Shown here: one piece after another, positions 7,976-15,974 of the stretch
Layout of the letters: each line of letters begins with the position of its first letter
Numbering within the stretch: position 1 is the first letter of the stretch
Source of the DNA: Streptacidiphilus albus JL83
GTDB lineage: Bacteria; Actinomycetota; Actinomycetes; Streptomycetales; Streptomycetaceae
Reading direction: 5' to 3'
Assembly: GCF_000744705.1 (NCBI RefSeq)
Contig: NZ_JQML01000001.1
Span: 8,070,017 to 8,134,016, forward strand
Length of the DNA: 64,000 nucleotides
Translations under genes and position numbers: made by a program
The notes under the pieces: generated by a model
Databases searched by the model: none
The model's input: only the letters and a program-made list of their open reading frames with translations
What the model was told of the DNA's origin: nothing

Positions 7976-8716
7976 TCAGTCCGAGGTGAGCAGTCGCCGC
8001 CGCAGCGCCCCGGTCAGTTCCGGCTCCGGGCCGAGGCGTTCGGCGACGTACTGCCGGACCGATCCGTAGCGCTCGGTCAGGTCGCCGAGGGTAAGGCGCA
8101 TGACCTCGGCCGGAGCCCGGCCGAAGGAGGGCCAGATCGACTCCTGCTCGGGGTGGTTGGCCCGCCAGTCGGCGAGCAGCCGCTCCGTGGCGAGCTCGGT
8201 CAGGGCGAAGTCGGCGAGGACCTCCTCCTCGGCGACGCCCAGCAGCGACAGCACCAGCGCGGCCACGATCCCGGTGCGGTCCTTGCCGGAGGCGCAGTGG
8301 AAGACCAGCGGGCGGTCGTCCTCGGCGGCGATGACCTCCAGCACCGTGCGGAGCTCCTTCACCCCGTCGTCCAGCACCTCGGCGAAGCGGTCCGCGAGAT
8401 AGCGCCAGGGGTCGACGTCGGGGCTGATCGCGGACTGGTCGTAGGGGCGGTGCTCGATGCTGAGGTTGTGATAGGCCAGCCCGTCGACGGCGGGTACCCG
8501 GCCCCGCGCCTCGATCTCGAAGGGGTGGCGCAGGTCGACGACCGTGCCCACCCCCAGCGCGCGAAAGCGGTCCCAGTCGGCCGAGCCGGGCCGCAACTTG
8601 CCCAGCGAATCCGAACGGTAGAGCGTTCCCCAGCGGACGGTGCGGCCCGCGTCCGCTCGGTAGCCGCCCAGATCACGGAAGTTGTGCAGCCGGTCGAACT
8701 CGATGTGTCTGATCAC
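7976..8716 (-). CDS. Tyrosine/dual-specificity protein phosphatase (atypical, PTP-like)
   Basis: A 246-residue soluble enzyme. The N-terminal FRDLGGY motif and the signature loop HCASGKDRTG (Cys nucleophile, conserved Arg) place it in the tyrosine-protein phosphatase family related to Mycobacterium PtpB and LipA. Substrates may be phosphotyrosine proteins or phosphoinositides. Starts at a GTG. It is convergent with the conservon GTPase gene (7-base gap, no clear terminator) and lies 48 bases downstream of the PlsC-like gene on the same strand, so it may share that gene's transcript. Confidence 0.87.
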   Translation of the reverse strand: MIRHIEFDRLHNFRDLGGYRADAGRTVRWGTLYRSDSLGKLRPGSADWDRFRALGVGTVVDLRHPFEIEARGRVPAVDGLAYHNLSIEHRPYDQSAISPDVDPWRYLADRFAEVLDDGVKELRTVLEVIAAEDDRPLVFHCASGKDRTGIVAALVLSLLGVAEEEVLADFALTELATERLLADWRANHPEQESIWPSFGRAPAEVMRLTLGDLTERYGSVRQYVAERLGPEPELTGALRRRLLTSD

Positions 8717-8764
8717 CGGTGCATCCTATGATCACCCGGGCGGCGACCTGGCCGAGTCCGGCGG

Positions 8765-9562
8765 TCAGCCGTTGCGGGCCTGCTGCTCCGCCTCCGCGCG
8801 GGCGGCGCGGCGGGCGGCCTTCTCGGCGTTCTCCTTCTCGTCCTCGGCCTCGGCGACCTCCAGGGTCGGCGCGGAGCCGCCGAGGTGGGCCGGCTGCCAC
8901 CAGGTGTCGTCCGGACCGCTGGGGGAGTCCGGGTAGGTGGTCTGGGCGCGGTCGATCAGTTCGGTCATGGCGGCGCGGAGCCGGCGGGTGACCATGACCG
9001 GACGGTCCGCCGCCGTGATGTGGATCGGCTCGCCGATGATGATGGTGACCGGGGTGTGCCGACGGGTCAGCTCCTTGGGGCGGCCCTTGGTCCAGAACCG
9101 CTGGGTGCCCCAGAGCGCCATCGGCAGCAGCGGGACGCCGGCGTCGGCCGCCATCCGGGCCGCGCCGGTCTTGAACTTCTTCAGGGTGAAGGAGCGGCTG
9201 ATGGTCGCCTCGGGGAAGACGCCGACCACCTCGCCGGCCTTGAGCGCACGCACGGCCGCCTCGTAGGCGGGCTGCCCGTCGGAGCGGTCCACCGGGATGT
9301 GCTTCATGCCGCGCATCAGCGGACCGGAGATGCGGTGCCTGAAGACGTCGTCCTTGGCCATGAAGCGGGTCTTGCGCCCGCCGGCCTTGAGCGCGCCCCA
9401 GCCCGCGAAGATGAAGTCGAGGTAGCTGACGTGGTTGCTGACCAGAACGGCCCCGCCGCTGCGCGGTACGTTCTCGGCGCCGATGACCTCAAGCTTGATG
9501 TCGAGCGCCCGGAAGAGTGTCCGTGCCGCTCCGATGATCGGCGGGTACACAAGGTCAGCCAC
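8765..9562 (-). CDS. 1-acyl-sn-glycerol-3-phosphate acyltransferase (PlsC family)
   Basis: A 265-residue membrane-associated acyltransferase. It carries the catalytic box NHVSYLDF (HX4D), the KDDVF/MKHIPVDR region and the glycerophosphate-binding FPEATIS motif. The family transfers acyl chains to lysophosphatidate in phospholipid synthesis. The C-terminal 30 residues are highly charged and helical (EAEDEKENAEKAARRAARAE). The GTG start at 9562 is preceded by a weak GGAAG. The upstream DUF4395 gene is on the same strand 134 bases away; the phosphatase gene follows closely. Confidence 0.88.
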   Translation of the reverse strand: MADLVYPPIIGAARTLFRALDIKLEVIGAENVPRSGGAVLVSNHVSYLDFIFAGWGALKAGGRKTRFMAKDDVFRHRISGPLMRGMKHIPVDRSDGQPAYEAAVRALKAGEVVGVFPEATISRSFTLKKFKTGAARMAADAGVPLLPMALWGTQRFWTKGRPKELTRRHTPVTIIIGEPIHITAADRPVMVTRRLRAAMTELIDRAQTTYPDSPSGPDDTWWQPAHLGGSAPTLEVAEAEDEKENAEKAARRAARAEAEQQARNG

Positions 9563-9696
9563 AGCGAGCCCTACTTCCTACGGGCGAGTGCCCGGTCCGG
9601 TGTTCTAACGATGCATGTTCCCTGAGCAGCGGCGCTATGTCACTCCGACTAGCACCGCCATCGCGGAGACTGCGGTCACACCGACCAGGTTCCAGC

Positions 9697-10176
9697 CTAC
9701 TGTCCGGCCGGTCGCAGCCGGTCCTGGCCACGGCGCAGCAGGAGGTAGACCTCGCAGCCGAGGCAGTAGCCGAAGGCCGAGTTGAGGAAGGCGGCGGCCA
9801 GCGCGCAGCCGGTGGCGACGAGCCCGAGCCAGGTCGGCCCGACGAGGTAGCCGAGCGTTCCGACCAGTGCGAAGCCCAGGCCGACGCCCTGGGCGAAGCG
9901 CGGCGGGGCGGCGTCCTCCAACTCGGCGGGCGGCCCGAGCCGGGGGCGGACGAAGGTCCGGTAGAGCCAGCCGTAGGGCGAACGGCCGAGGCCGCCCAGC
10001 GCGCCGAGGGCGAACACCAGCGTCTGGAGGGCGAGCAGCCAGCCGTTCCCGCTGATCAGGACGGCGGCCAGGACCACCGTGGTGAGGGTTGCGGCGAAGC
10101 GCGGGCCTCTGGGGTCGACCCGTTCGCGGGCCTGGACCGGGGTGAGCACGGTGGCGGGAGGGATGACAGCAGACAT
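9697..10176 (-). CDS. DUF4395 membrane protein
   Basis: A 159-residue protein with about four membrane helices. Conserved features are the N-terminal RVDPRGPRFAA, the RSPYGWLYRTFVRPRL loop and the C-terminal FGYCLGCEVYLLL with a CxxC pair. DUF4395 proteins are commonly found next to thioredoxins, rhodaneses or sulphur-transfer genes, and here the gene is divergent from a thioredoxin-like gene. The start at 10176 has CGGAG upstream and excludes an Arg-rich extension. A short Cys-containing leader ORF lies upstream on the same strand, suggesting control linked to cysteine supply. A role in membrane thiol transfer is inference. Confidence 0.82.
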   Translation of the reverse strand: MSAVIPPATVLTPVQARERVDPRGPRFAATLTTVVLAAVLISGNGWLLALQTLVFALGALGGLGRSPYGWLYRTFVRPRLGPPAELEDAAPPRFAQGVGLGFALVGTLGYLVGPTWLGLVATGCALAAAFLNSAFGYCLGCEVYLLLRRGQDRLRPAGQ

Positions 10177-10262
10177 GGGGGACTCCGGGTCTCCGGCAGA
10201 ACGGAACGGACGGAAGGGGTGCGATGCGATGCCAAAGGGTGCGGCGCGGCGCGGCGCGGCGC

Positions 10263-10352
10263 TCAGCGACAGCGCATGGCGGCGGCCCGGCACAGGTCGA
10301 TGACCAGGCGTCGGGTCAGCTGCACGGGCCTGAGCCCGGCGGAGGAGTCCAT
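10263..10352 (-). CDS. Short leader peptide (29 aa) upstream of the DUF4395 gene
   Basis: An ATG at 10352 opens a 29-codon frame ending at TGA 10263. The peptide contains LTRRLVIDLCRAAAMRC, the pattern of the streptomycete putative leader peptides with an R-x-(H/V)-(V/I)-D-L core and Cys near the C-terminus, often found before sulphur-metabolism genes. No ribosome site is present; a TACCAT hexamer 7 bases before the ATG suggests a leaderless mRNA. Between this frame and DUF4395 lie 86 bases with a tract of repeated CGCGC/GCCGC. A cysteine-dependent attenuation or translational-coupling role is inferred from the family pattern. Confidence 0.65.
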   Translation of the reverse strand: MDSSAGLRPVQLTRRLVIDLCRAAAMRCR

Positions 10353-10450
10353 ATGTGCGATGGTACGCGGAGGGTCTGCTTCCGGGAGGGGCCGTTCACC
10401 CCCTGGACCGGCCTTCCGGTTCGAACCGGTGACCGGGCATCCTGGGTCGT

Positions 10451-10870
10451 ATGACAGGTTTGCTGGCGTGTGCCGCCGTCCTGGTGCTCTCCGGGGTGTT
10501 CGGGCTGTGGCGGATGCGCCGTGACGGAAGGCTGCGGATGCGCGGGCGGGACAGCGGGGTGCGGCTGACCGCCGAGGACCTGGGCGTCGAACTCGGGGAG
10601 CGGGCGACGCTGGTGCAGTTCTCCTCGGCGTTCTGTGCGCCCTGCCGGGCGACCAAGCGGGTGCTCGGCGAGGTCACCGCGATGGTCGAGGGCGTCGTCC
10701 AGGTGGAGATCGACGCCGAGTCGCAACTGGACCTGGTCCGGCGGCTGGAGATCCTGCGGACGCCCACCGTGCTGGTGCTGGACGCCAGGGGGCTGCTGGT
10801 GCAGCGGGCGGCCGGTCAGCCGCGCAGGGCCGATGTCATCGCGGCGCTGGGAACGGCCGTCGGGGCGTAG
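10451..10870 (+). CDS. Membrane-anchored thioredoxin-like protein
   Basis: A 139-residue protein. It has an N-terminal membrane helix (residues 3-19), a short basic linker, then a thioredoxin fold with the redox motif FCAPC (about residues 60-64) and the cis-Pro segment RTPTVLV. It is likely to face the cytoplasm or the outer side depending on orientation; the Arg-rich stretch after the helix favours the thioredoxin domain being cytoplasmic. It is divergent from the DUF4395 gene and its leader peptide, a pairing that suggests joint thiol-disulphide or sulphur chemistry. No good ribosome site precedes the ATG. Confidence 0.83.
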   Translation: MTGLLACAAVLVLSGVFGLWRMRRDGRLRMRGRDSGVRLTAEDLGVELGERATLVQFSSAFCAPCRATKRVLGEVTAMVEGVVQVEIDAESQLDLVRRLEILRTPTVLVLDARGLLVQRAAGQPRRADVIAALGTAVGA

Positions 10871-11192
10871 CGGCGGGGCGGCCGGGGCCGGTCCGTGGGC
10901 CGGCATGGGTCAATAGGTGCAATGTCACAGCGGCGCGCGCTTGCCGGGTGGCGTCGGATGCTCTTGCGTGGGGGAGTATGTGGCGATGGCGCTCCCCGTG
11001 TCGGGAGAGCGGCCGGAGCGGTGAGGGACCTGGGTCGGAGCCTAAGCTACCGGCGAGTAGCATTGCTTTAGTTACTCGCGAGTATGCTTCGGGGAACTCC
11101 GTCGGCAGGGCGGTGCGGCAGTGCCGCACCCGTACCCGAGCGGCAGTTGCCGGATGTGACCAGCCAATCAGTACCAGTTCAGGAGACAGGCC
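10871..11192. other. Promoter region of the etf operon
   Basis: 322 bases with no gene. It holds two TetR-like palindromes (11047-11060 and 11072-11085) and a locally AT-rich stretch (TTGCTTTAGTTAC) at about 11063-11075. AGGAG at 11181-11185 serves etfB. Confidence 0.6.
11047..11085. promoter_or_regulatory. Twin TetR-type operators upstream of etfBA
   Basis: CTACCGGCGAGTAG at 11047-11060 and TTACTCGCGAGTAT at 11072-11085. The second contains a perfect 12-base palindrome, TACTCGCGAGTA. The centres are about 25 bases apart. The motif resembles operators of actinobacterial TetR regulators of fatty-acid catabolism, which fits control of an electron-transfer flavoprotein. No TetR gene lies in this window, so the regulator would act in trans. 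Confidence 0.55.
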
Positions 11193-11978
11193 GTGAGCTT
11201 GAGGATCGTTGTCTGTGTGAAGTACGTGCCCGATGCGACCGGTGAGCGGCGTTTCGCGGACGACCTGACGACCGACCGGGATTCGGTGGACGGGCTCCTC
11301 TCGGAGTTGGACGAGTACGGGGTCGAGCAGGCGTTGCGGATCGCGGCGGCGAACGAGGGCGCGGAGGTGACGGTGCTGACGGTGGGCCCGGACGACGCGA
11401 AGGACGCGCTGCGCAAGGCGTTGTCGATGGGTGCGGACAGGGCCGTGCACGTGAACGACGACGACATCCACGGCAGTGACGCGGTGGGGACCTCGCTGGT
11501 GCTGGCGAAGGCGTTGGAGGCGACCGGGTTCGACCTGGTGGTGTGCGGGATGGCGTCGACCGACGGGACGATGGGCGTGGTGCCGGCGCTGCTGGCCGAG
11601 CGCCTGGGCGTGCCGCAGGCCACGCTGCTGTCCGAGGTGACGGTCGAGGGCGGCGTGGTGCGCGGCCGCCGGGACGGGGACGCGGCCACCGAGCTGGTGG
11701 AGGCGTCGCTGCCGGCGGTGGTGTCGGTGACCGACCAGTCCGGCGAGGCCCGCTACCCCTCGTTCAAGGGCATCATGGCCGCGAAGAAGAAGCCGGTGCA
11801 GTCGCTGGACCTGGACGACCTGGGCATCGACGCCGACGCGGTGGGCCTGGCCGGCGCGTGGACCGCCGTGGACTCCGCGACCGCGCGCCCCGCGCGCACG
11901 GCCGGCACGGTCGTCAAGGACGAGGGCGAGGGCGGCCTGCAGCTCGCCGGGTTCCTCGCCGCGCAGAAGTTCATCTGA
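11193..11978 (+). CDS. etfB: Electron transfer flavoprotein beta subunit
   Basis: A 261-residue cytoplasmic protein starting at GTG with AGGAG seven bases upstream. The start LRIVVCVKYVPD, the segment LSMGADRAVHV and the later VSVTDQSGEARYPSFKGIMAAKKK are characteristic of EtfB; the last corresponds to the signature loop that binds AMP and docks dehydrogenases. EtfB with EtfA carries electrons from acyl-CoA and related dehydrogenases to ETF-quinone oxidoreductase. It lies 52 bases upstream of etfA in one operon. Regulation is probably through the two upstream palindromes. Confidence 0.95.
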   Translation: MSLRIVVCVKYVPDATGERRFADDLTTDRDSVDGLLSELDEYGVEQALRIAAANEGAEVTVLTVGPDDAKDALRKALSMGADRAVHVNDDDIHGSDAVGTSLVLAKALEATGFDLVVCGMASTDGTMGVVPALLAERLGVPQATLLSEVTVEGGVVRGRRDGDAATELVEASLPAVVSVTDQSGEARYPSFKGIMAAKKKPVQSLDLDDLGIDADAVGLAGAWTAVDSATARPARTAGTVVKDEGEGGLQLAGFLAAQKFI

Positions 11979-12030
11979 CACCCCCCTGCGCTTCCGCCCC
12001 CCATTCTTCTGTCTTCTGGAGCACTGAATC

Positions 12031-12999
12031 ATGGCTGAGATCCTGGTCCTGGTGGACCACGCGGACGGTGCCGTCCGCAAGCCGACCCTGGAGCTGCTGA
12101 CCGTGGCCCGCCGCCTGGGCGAGCCCTCCGCCGTCCTGCTCGGCGCCGGCGAGCACGCCCCCGCGCTGACGGCGAAGCTCGCCGAGTACGGCGCCGCCAA
12201 GGTCTACACCGCCGATGCTGCGGAGTTCGCGGACTTCCTGGTCGTGCCGAAGGTCGACGCGCTGGCGCAGGTCGCCGCCGCGGCGGCGCCGGGCGCGGTG
12301 CTGCTGACGTCCTCGGGCGAGGGCAAGGAGGTCGCCGCCCGGCTCGCGCTGCGCCTGGGCTCGGGCGTGATCACCGACGCGGTGGACGTGACCGCCGGCG
12401 AGCAGGGCCCGGTCGCGGTGCAGGCGGCGTTCGCGGCCTCGTTCACCACCCTGTCGCGGGTCTCGCGGGGCGTGCCGGTGATCACGGTCAAGCCCAACGC
12501 CGCCGCGCCCGAGGCCGTCGCGGGTGCGGGCGAGGTCGTGCCGGTGGCGGTGGCGTTCACGCCGGCCGCGTCCGGGACGCGGGTGCTGTCGCGCACGCCG
12601 CGGGTGTCCTCGGGACGCCCGGAGCTGACCGAGGCCGCGATCGTGGTCTCCGGTGGGCGCGGTGTGGGCGCGGCCGAGGGCTTCGGCGTGGTCGAGGAGC
12701 TCGCCGACTCGCTGGGCGCGGCCGTCGGCGCCTCGCGCGCGGCGGTCGACGCGGGCTGGTACCCGCACAGCAACCAGGTCGGCCAGACCGGCAAGCAGGT
12801 CTCCCCGCAGCTCTACATCGCCAACGGCATCTCCGGCGCGATCCAGCACCGGGCCGGCATGCAGACCTCCAAGACCATCGTCGCGGTCAACAAGGACCCC
12901 GAGGCCCCGATCTTCGAACTCGCCGACTACGGCGTCGTCGGCGACCTCTTCAACGTCCTGCCCCAACTCACCACCGAGATCAAGAACCGCAAGGGCTGA
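12031..12999 (+). CDS. etfA: Electron transfer flavoprotein alpha subunit
   Basis: A 322-residue protein. The N-terminal half ([13 protein letters not shown]) pairs with EtfB. The C-terminal FAD domain is clear: [18 protein letters not shown], then [32 protein letters not shown] and [20 protein letters not shown], all FAD-contact segments of the family. GGAG at 12018-12021 supports the start. It follows etfB and ends before a strong hairpin, so the operon is etfB-etfA only. The high conservation suggests a fully functional beta-oxidation or amino-acid oxidation electron carrier. Confidence 0.95.
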   Translation: MAEILVLVDHADGAVRKPTLELLTVARRLGEPSAVLLGAGEHAPALTAKLAEYGAAKVYTADAAEFADFLVVPKVDALAQVAAAAAPGAVLLTSSGEGKEVAARLALRLGSGVITDAVDVTAGEQGPVAVQAAFAASFTTLSRVSRGVPVITVKPNAAAPEAVAGAGEVVPVAVAFTPAASGTRVLSRTPRVSSGRPELTEAAIVVSGGRGVGAAEGFGVVEELADSLGAAVGASRAAVDAGWYPHSNQVGQTGKQVSPQLYIANGISGAIQHRAGMQTSKTIVAVNKDPEAPIFELADYGVVGDLFNVLPQLTTEIKNRKG

Positions 13000-13021
13000 C
13001 ACCACCAGCCCAGCCCAACCC

Positions 13022-13059
13022 CGAGGGGCCCCGACCGCACACCCGGCCGGGGCCCCTCG
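13022..13059 (+). terminator. Hairpin terminator after etfA
   Basis: A perfect 12-base stem, CGAGGGGCCCCG at 13022-13033 with its complement at 13048-13059, around a 14-base loop, 23 bases after the etfA stop. There is no U-tract. Confidence 0.8.
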
Positions 13060-13142
13060 ACGTAACGGCATAGGGTCGATCGCGGCGGCATGGCCCGCCC
13101 CGGGGCAAGGCCGTCCCGGTCCGACCATGTGGAGGCACAACG

Positions 13143-14576
13143 GTGCTGCTCAGGGCGCTTGGTGAGGGATTCCCGGACGCGGCGGACGCCGCCGACGCGG
13201 TGACGGTGGACGGGCTGTCGCTCTCCCGGGAGCAACTGCGGGCCGCCGCCGGTGCGGTGGCCGCGCGAATCGGCGGCGCCTCCGCGCTCGCCGTGCTGGC
13301 CCGGCCGACGATGACCACCGTCGTCGCCACCGTCGCCGGGCTGCTGGCGGGCGTGCCGGTGGTGCCGGTGCCGCCGGACGCCGGGCCGAAGGAGCGCGAG
13401 CACATCCTGCGCGACTCCGGCGCGCCGCTGCTCGCGGTCGCGGCCCGCGACGCGGACACCGAGGCGTACGGGGCCGAGGTGCTGACGGTCGATCCGGCCG
13501 AGCGCGGCGACGCCCCGACCGAGCCGGAGACGGACAGCGGCACGGCCTTCGTCCTCTACACCTCCGGCACGACCGGTGCGCCCAAGGGTGTGGTGACCAG
13601 TCGCCGGGCGGTGGCCGCCGGACTGGACGGCCTCGCCGACGCCTGGGCCTGGACGCCCGAGGACACCCTCGTCCACGGCCTGCCGCTGTTCCACGTCCAC
13701 GGGCTGATCCTGGGCGTGCTGGGGCCGCTGCGGGTCGGCGGGCGTTGCGTCCACACCGGACGCCCCACGCCGGAGGCGTACGCGGCGGCGGCCCGGTCCG
13801 GCGGCAGCCTGTACTTCGGCGTCCCCACGGTCTGGTCGCGGCTGGCGGCGGACGCGACCAGCGCGCGGGCGCTGTCCTCGGCCCGGCTGCTGGTCTCCGG
13901 CAGCGCGCCGCTGCCGGTGCCGGTGTTCGAGCGGCTCGCGGAACTGACCGGCCACGCGCCGATCGAGCGCTACGGCATGACCGAGACCCTGATCACGCTG
14001 AGCACCCGGGCGGACGGCGAGCGCCGACCGGGCAGCGTGGGCCTGCCCATCGGGGCCGTCCGCACCCGGCTGGTGGCGGAGGACGGCTCCCCGGCGCCGC
14101 ACGACGGCGAGACCGTCGGCGAGCTGCAGGTGGCCGGTCCGACGCTGAGCGAGGGCTACCTGGGCCGCCCGGACGCGGACGCGGAGACCCGGACCGCCGA
14201 CGGCTGGTTCCGGACCGGCGACGTGGCCGTGATCGGTGCGGACGGCTTCCACCGGATCGTCGGCCGGGCCTCGGTCGACCTGATCAAGAGCGGCGGCTTC
14301 CGGATCGGCGCGGGCGAGGTGGAGGCGGCGCTGCGCGACCACCCGCAGGTCGAGGACGCGGCGGTGGTGGGCGCGCCCGACGCCGACCTGGGGCAGGCGA
14401 TCGTCGCCTATGTGGTGCCGGCCGGGCCGGTGACCGGCGGTCAGCTGACCGACTTCGTCGCCGAGCGGCTGTCCGTGCACAAGCGGCCGAGGCGGGTGGT
14501 GCTGGTGGCGGAGCTGCCGCGGAACGCCATGGGCAAGGTGCTCAAGAAGCAGCTGCTGGAGCGGGAGCCCGGGTAG
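13143..14576 (+). CDS. Acyl-CoA synthetase, MatB (malonyl-CoA synthetase)-like
   Basis: A 477-residue member of the adenylate-forming family. It has the P-loop LYTSGTTGAPKG, GLPLFHVHGLILG, the A5 motif RYGMTETL, FRTGD (A7) and the C-terminal catalytic Lys in NAMGKVLKK. The length, the PLFHVHGL segment, the DLIKSGGFRIGAGEVE stretch and overall similarity to streptomycete MatB suggest malonate or methylmalonate as substrate, giving extender units for fatty acid or polyketide synthesis; this is inference. GGAGG at 13131-13135 supports the GTG start. The next gene is a small Cys-rich protein under its own operator. Confidence 0.85.
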   Translation: MLLRALGEGFPDAADAADAVTVDGLSLSREQLRAAAGAVAARIGGASALAVLARPTMTTVVATVAGLLAGVPVVPVPPDAGPKEREHILRDSGAPLLAVAARDADTEAYGAEVLTVDPAERGDAPTEPETDSGTAFVLYTSGTTGAPKGVVTSRRAVAAGLDGLADAWAWTPEDTLVHGLPLFHVHGLILGVLGPLRVGGRCVHTGRPTPEAYAAAARSGGSLYFGVPTVWSRLAADATSARALSSARLLVSGSAPLPVPVFERLAELTGHAPIERYGMTETLITLSTRADGERRPGSVGLPIGAVRTRLVAEDGSPAPHDGETVGELQVAGPTLSEGYLGRPDADAETRTADGWFRTGDVAVIGADGFHRIVGRASVDLIKSGGFRIGAGEVEAALRDHPQVEDAAVVGAPDADLGQAIVAYVVPAGPVTGGQLTDFVAERLSVHKRPRRVVLVAELPRNAMGKVLKKQLLEREPG

Positions 14577-14587
14577 ACCGGGGCTCG

Positions 14588-14606
14588 ATACCCTCTGGGG
14601 TATTCT
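14588..14606 (+). promoter_or_regulatory. CsoR-type palindrome and -10 of the Cys-rich gene
   Basis: ATACCC-TCTG-GGGTAT (14588-14603), a perfect 6+4+6 inverted repeat. Its right arm runs into TATTCT (14601-14606), a good -10 hexamer. This form and spacing match CsoR-family (copper or persulphide sensing) operators, in which repressor binding would block RNA polymerase. It lies 48 bases before the start of the Cys-rich gene. Confidence 0.6.
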
Positions 14607-14653
14607 GGTGGTACCGGGCGCCGCTCTGCCCGGTACGGCTGCCAGGAGGAACC

Positions 14654-14839
14654 ATGTGTCGGCGAGTGACCTGCTCCACGTGCAAGGGGGCGAGCTACGC
14701 CGGGTGCGGGATGCACGTCGAGCAGGTCCTCGCGGGCGTGCCGCAGTCGCAGCGCTGCACCTGCGCGTCCGCGAAGCAGGGGAGCGGGTCCGCCGCCCCG
14801 GAGCAGCGCGGCTGGCGCCGGATCTTCGGCCGGGGCTGA
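14654..14839 (+). CDS. Small Cys-rich protein, probable metal- or thiol-responsive
   Basis: A 61-residue protein with six Cys in its first 37 residues: C2, C7-x2-C10, C18 and C35-x-C37 (RRVTCSTCKGASYAGCGMH, RCTC). The pattern resembles a small zinc ribbon or copper-binding module, followed by a basic disordered tail. AGGAGGA at 14644-14650 is an excellent ribosome site. The upstream palindrome matches CsoR-type operators, which supports induction by copper or reactive sulphur. The frame also continues upstream on paper, but the upstream part is the shadow of the MatB-like gene. Function is not established. Confidence 0.78.
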   Translation: MCRRVTCSTCKGASYAGCGMHVEQVLAGVPQSQRCTCASAKQGSGSAAPEQRGWRRIFGRG

Positions 14840-14920
14840 CGCCGGGGGCTGAAGCCCGGACCGAATCCGGCGCCGCAGCCGGGGCGGGACCGCTTCTCCG
14901 GCGGCGCACTGGACAAGAGC

Positions 14921-14941
14921 CGTCTCCAGCGGAGACGCTGG
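14921..14941 (+). promoter_or_regulatory. Alternative hairpins over the ROK kinase ribosome site
   Basis: CGTCTCC-AGC-GGAGACG (14921-14937) and CCAGCG-GAGA-CGCTGG (14926-14941) are both perfect and mutually exclusive. Either would bury the only GGAGA (14931-14935) before the ATG at 14947. It could be an upstream terminator or an RNA switch for translation. Confidence 0.4.
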
Positions 14942-14946
14942 CGCCC

Positions 14947-15918
14947 ATGACGAGCATGATCGCAGCTATCGACATCGGCGGGACGAAGGTCGCCGGCGCC
15001 CTGGTGGACCGGGACGGCGCCCTGCTCGCCGTCGCCCGGCGGCCGACCCCGGCCAAGCAGCCCGCCGCGCAGGTGCTCCGCGCGGTGACCGACGTCCTGG
15101 ACGAGCTGCGCGCCGACCCCCGCTGGGCCGAGGTGCGGGTCATCGGCATCGGCTCCGCCGGACCGGTGGACGGGCCGAACGGCGCGGTCAGCCCCGTCAA
15201 CATCCCCGACTGGCGCGACTTCCGACTGGTCGACGCCCTCCGCGCGCACCTGCGGGCGCAGCCCGGTGCGGTCGGCGGCCCGGGCGAGCCGTCGATCGTG
15301 CTCACCGGCGACGGTGTGGCCATCGCCGCCGCCGAGCACTGGAAGGGCGCGGCCCGGGGCCTGCGCAACGTCCTCTGCATGGTGGTCTCCACCGGCGTCG
15401 GCGGCGGCCTGGTCATCGGCGGCGTGCCCTACCCGGGGCCCACCGGCAATGCCGGCCACATCGGCCACATCAGCGTGGACCTGGACGGCGACCCCTGCCC
15501 CTGCGGCTCCCGGGGCTGCGTGGAGATCCTGGCCAGCGGCACCGCCATCTCCCGGCACGCGCTGCGGAACGGCTGGCAGCCGGTCGGCGAGGACTCCTCG
15601 GCGGTGGCGGTCGCCGAGGCCGCCCGGGCCGGCGACCCGGTCGCCCTGGCCGCCTTCGCCCGCTCGGCCCAGGCCCTGGCGGCCGGCATCGCGGCGACGG
15701 CGACCCTGGTCGAGCTGGAGCTGGTGGTGATCGGCGGCGGGGTCGCCGCCTCCGGCGAGCTGCTGTTCGCGCCGCTGCGCCGCGCCCTCCAGGACTACGC
15801 CACGCTGCCCTTCGTCCGGGGTCTTGAGGTCCGTCCGGCCGAGCTCGGCACCGACGCCGGCCTGGTCGGCGCGGCTGCGGCGGCGGCCCACGCGGTGCGG
15901 CTCGACGGCTGGCGCTGA
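14947..15918 (+). CDS. ROK-family sugar kinase
   Basis: A 323-residue soluble kinase. It has the N-terminal phosphate-binding loop AAIDIGGTKVAGALVD, the active-site region STGVGGGLVIGG, and the ROK zinc motif with CPCGSRGCVE (Cys ligands). The family phosphorylates glucose, N-acetylglucosamine or N-acetylmannosamine. There is no N-terminal DNA-binding domain, so it is an enzyme rather than a repressor. The start is taken at the first Met of MTSMIAAIDIGG; ATG 14956 is an alternative. The ribosome site lies within a hairpin. It is unrelated in function to its neighbours as far as can be seen. Confidence 0.88.
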   Translation: MTSMIAAIDIGGTKVAGALVDRDGALLAVARRPTPAKQPAAQVLRAVTDVLDELRADPRWAEVRVIGIGSAGPVDGPNGAVSPVNIPDWRDFRLVDALRAHLRAQPGAVGGPGEPSIVLTGDGVAIAAAEHWKGAARGLRNVLCMVVSTGVGGGLVIGGVPYPGPTGNAGHIGHISVDLDGDPCPCGSRGCVEILASGTAISRHALRNGWQPVGEDSSAVAVAEAARAGDPVALAAFARSAQALAAGIAATATLVELELVVIGGGVAASGELLFAPLRRALQDYATLPFVRGLEVRPAELGTDAGLVGAAAAAAHAVRLDGWR

Positions 15919-15974
15919 GGTGGCGGAGCCTGCGTAGGATTCCCGGAGCGGTCGGCGACGAGGGGGACAGTACG

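Noticed and set aside
12927-15416. An 829-codon minus-strand frame
   Set aside because: Lies antisense to etfA, the acyl-CoA synthetase and the ROK kinase; no domain, no ribosome site.
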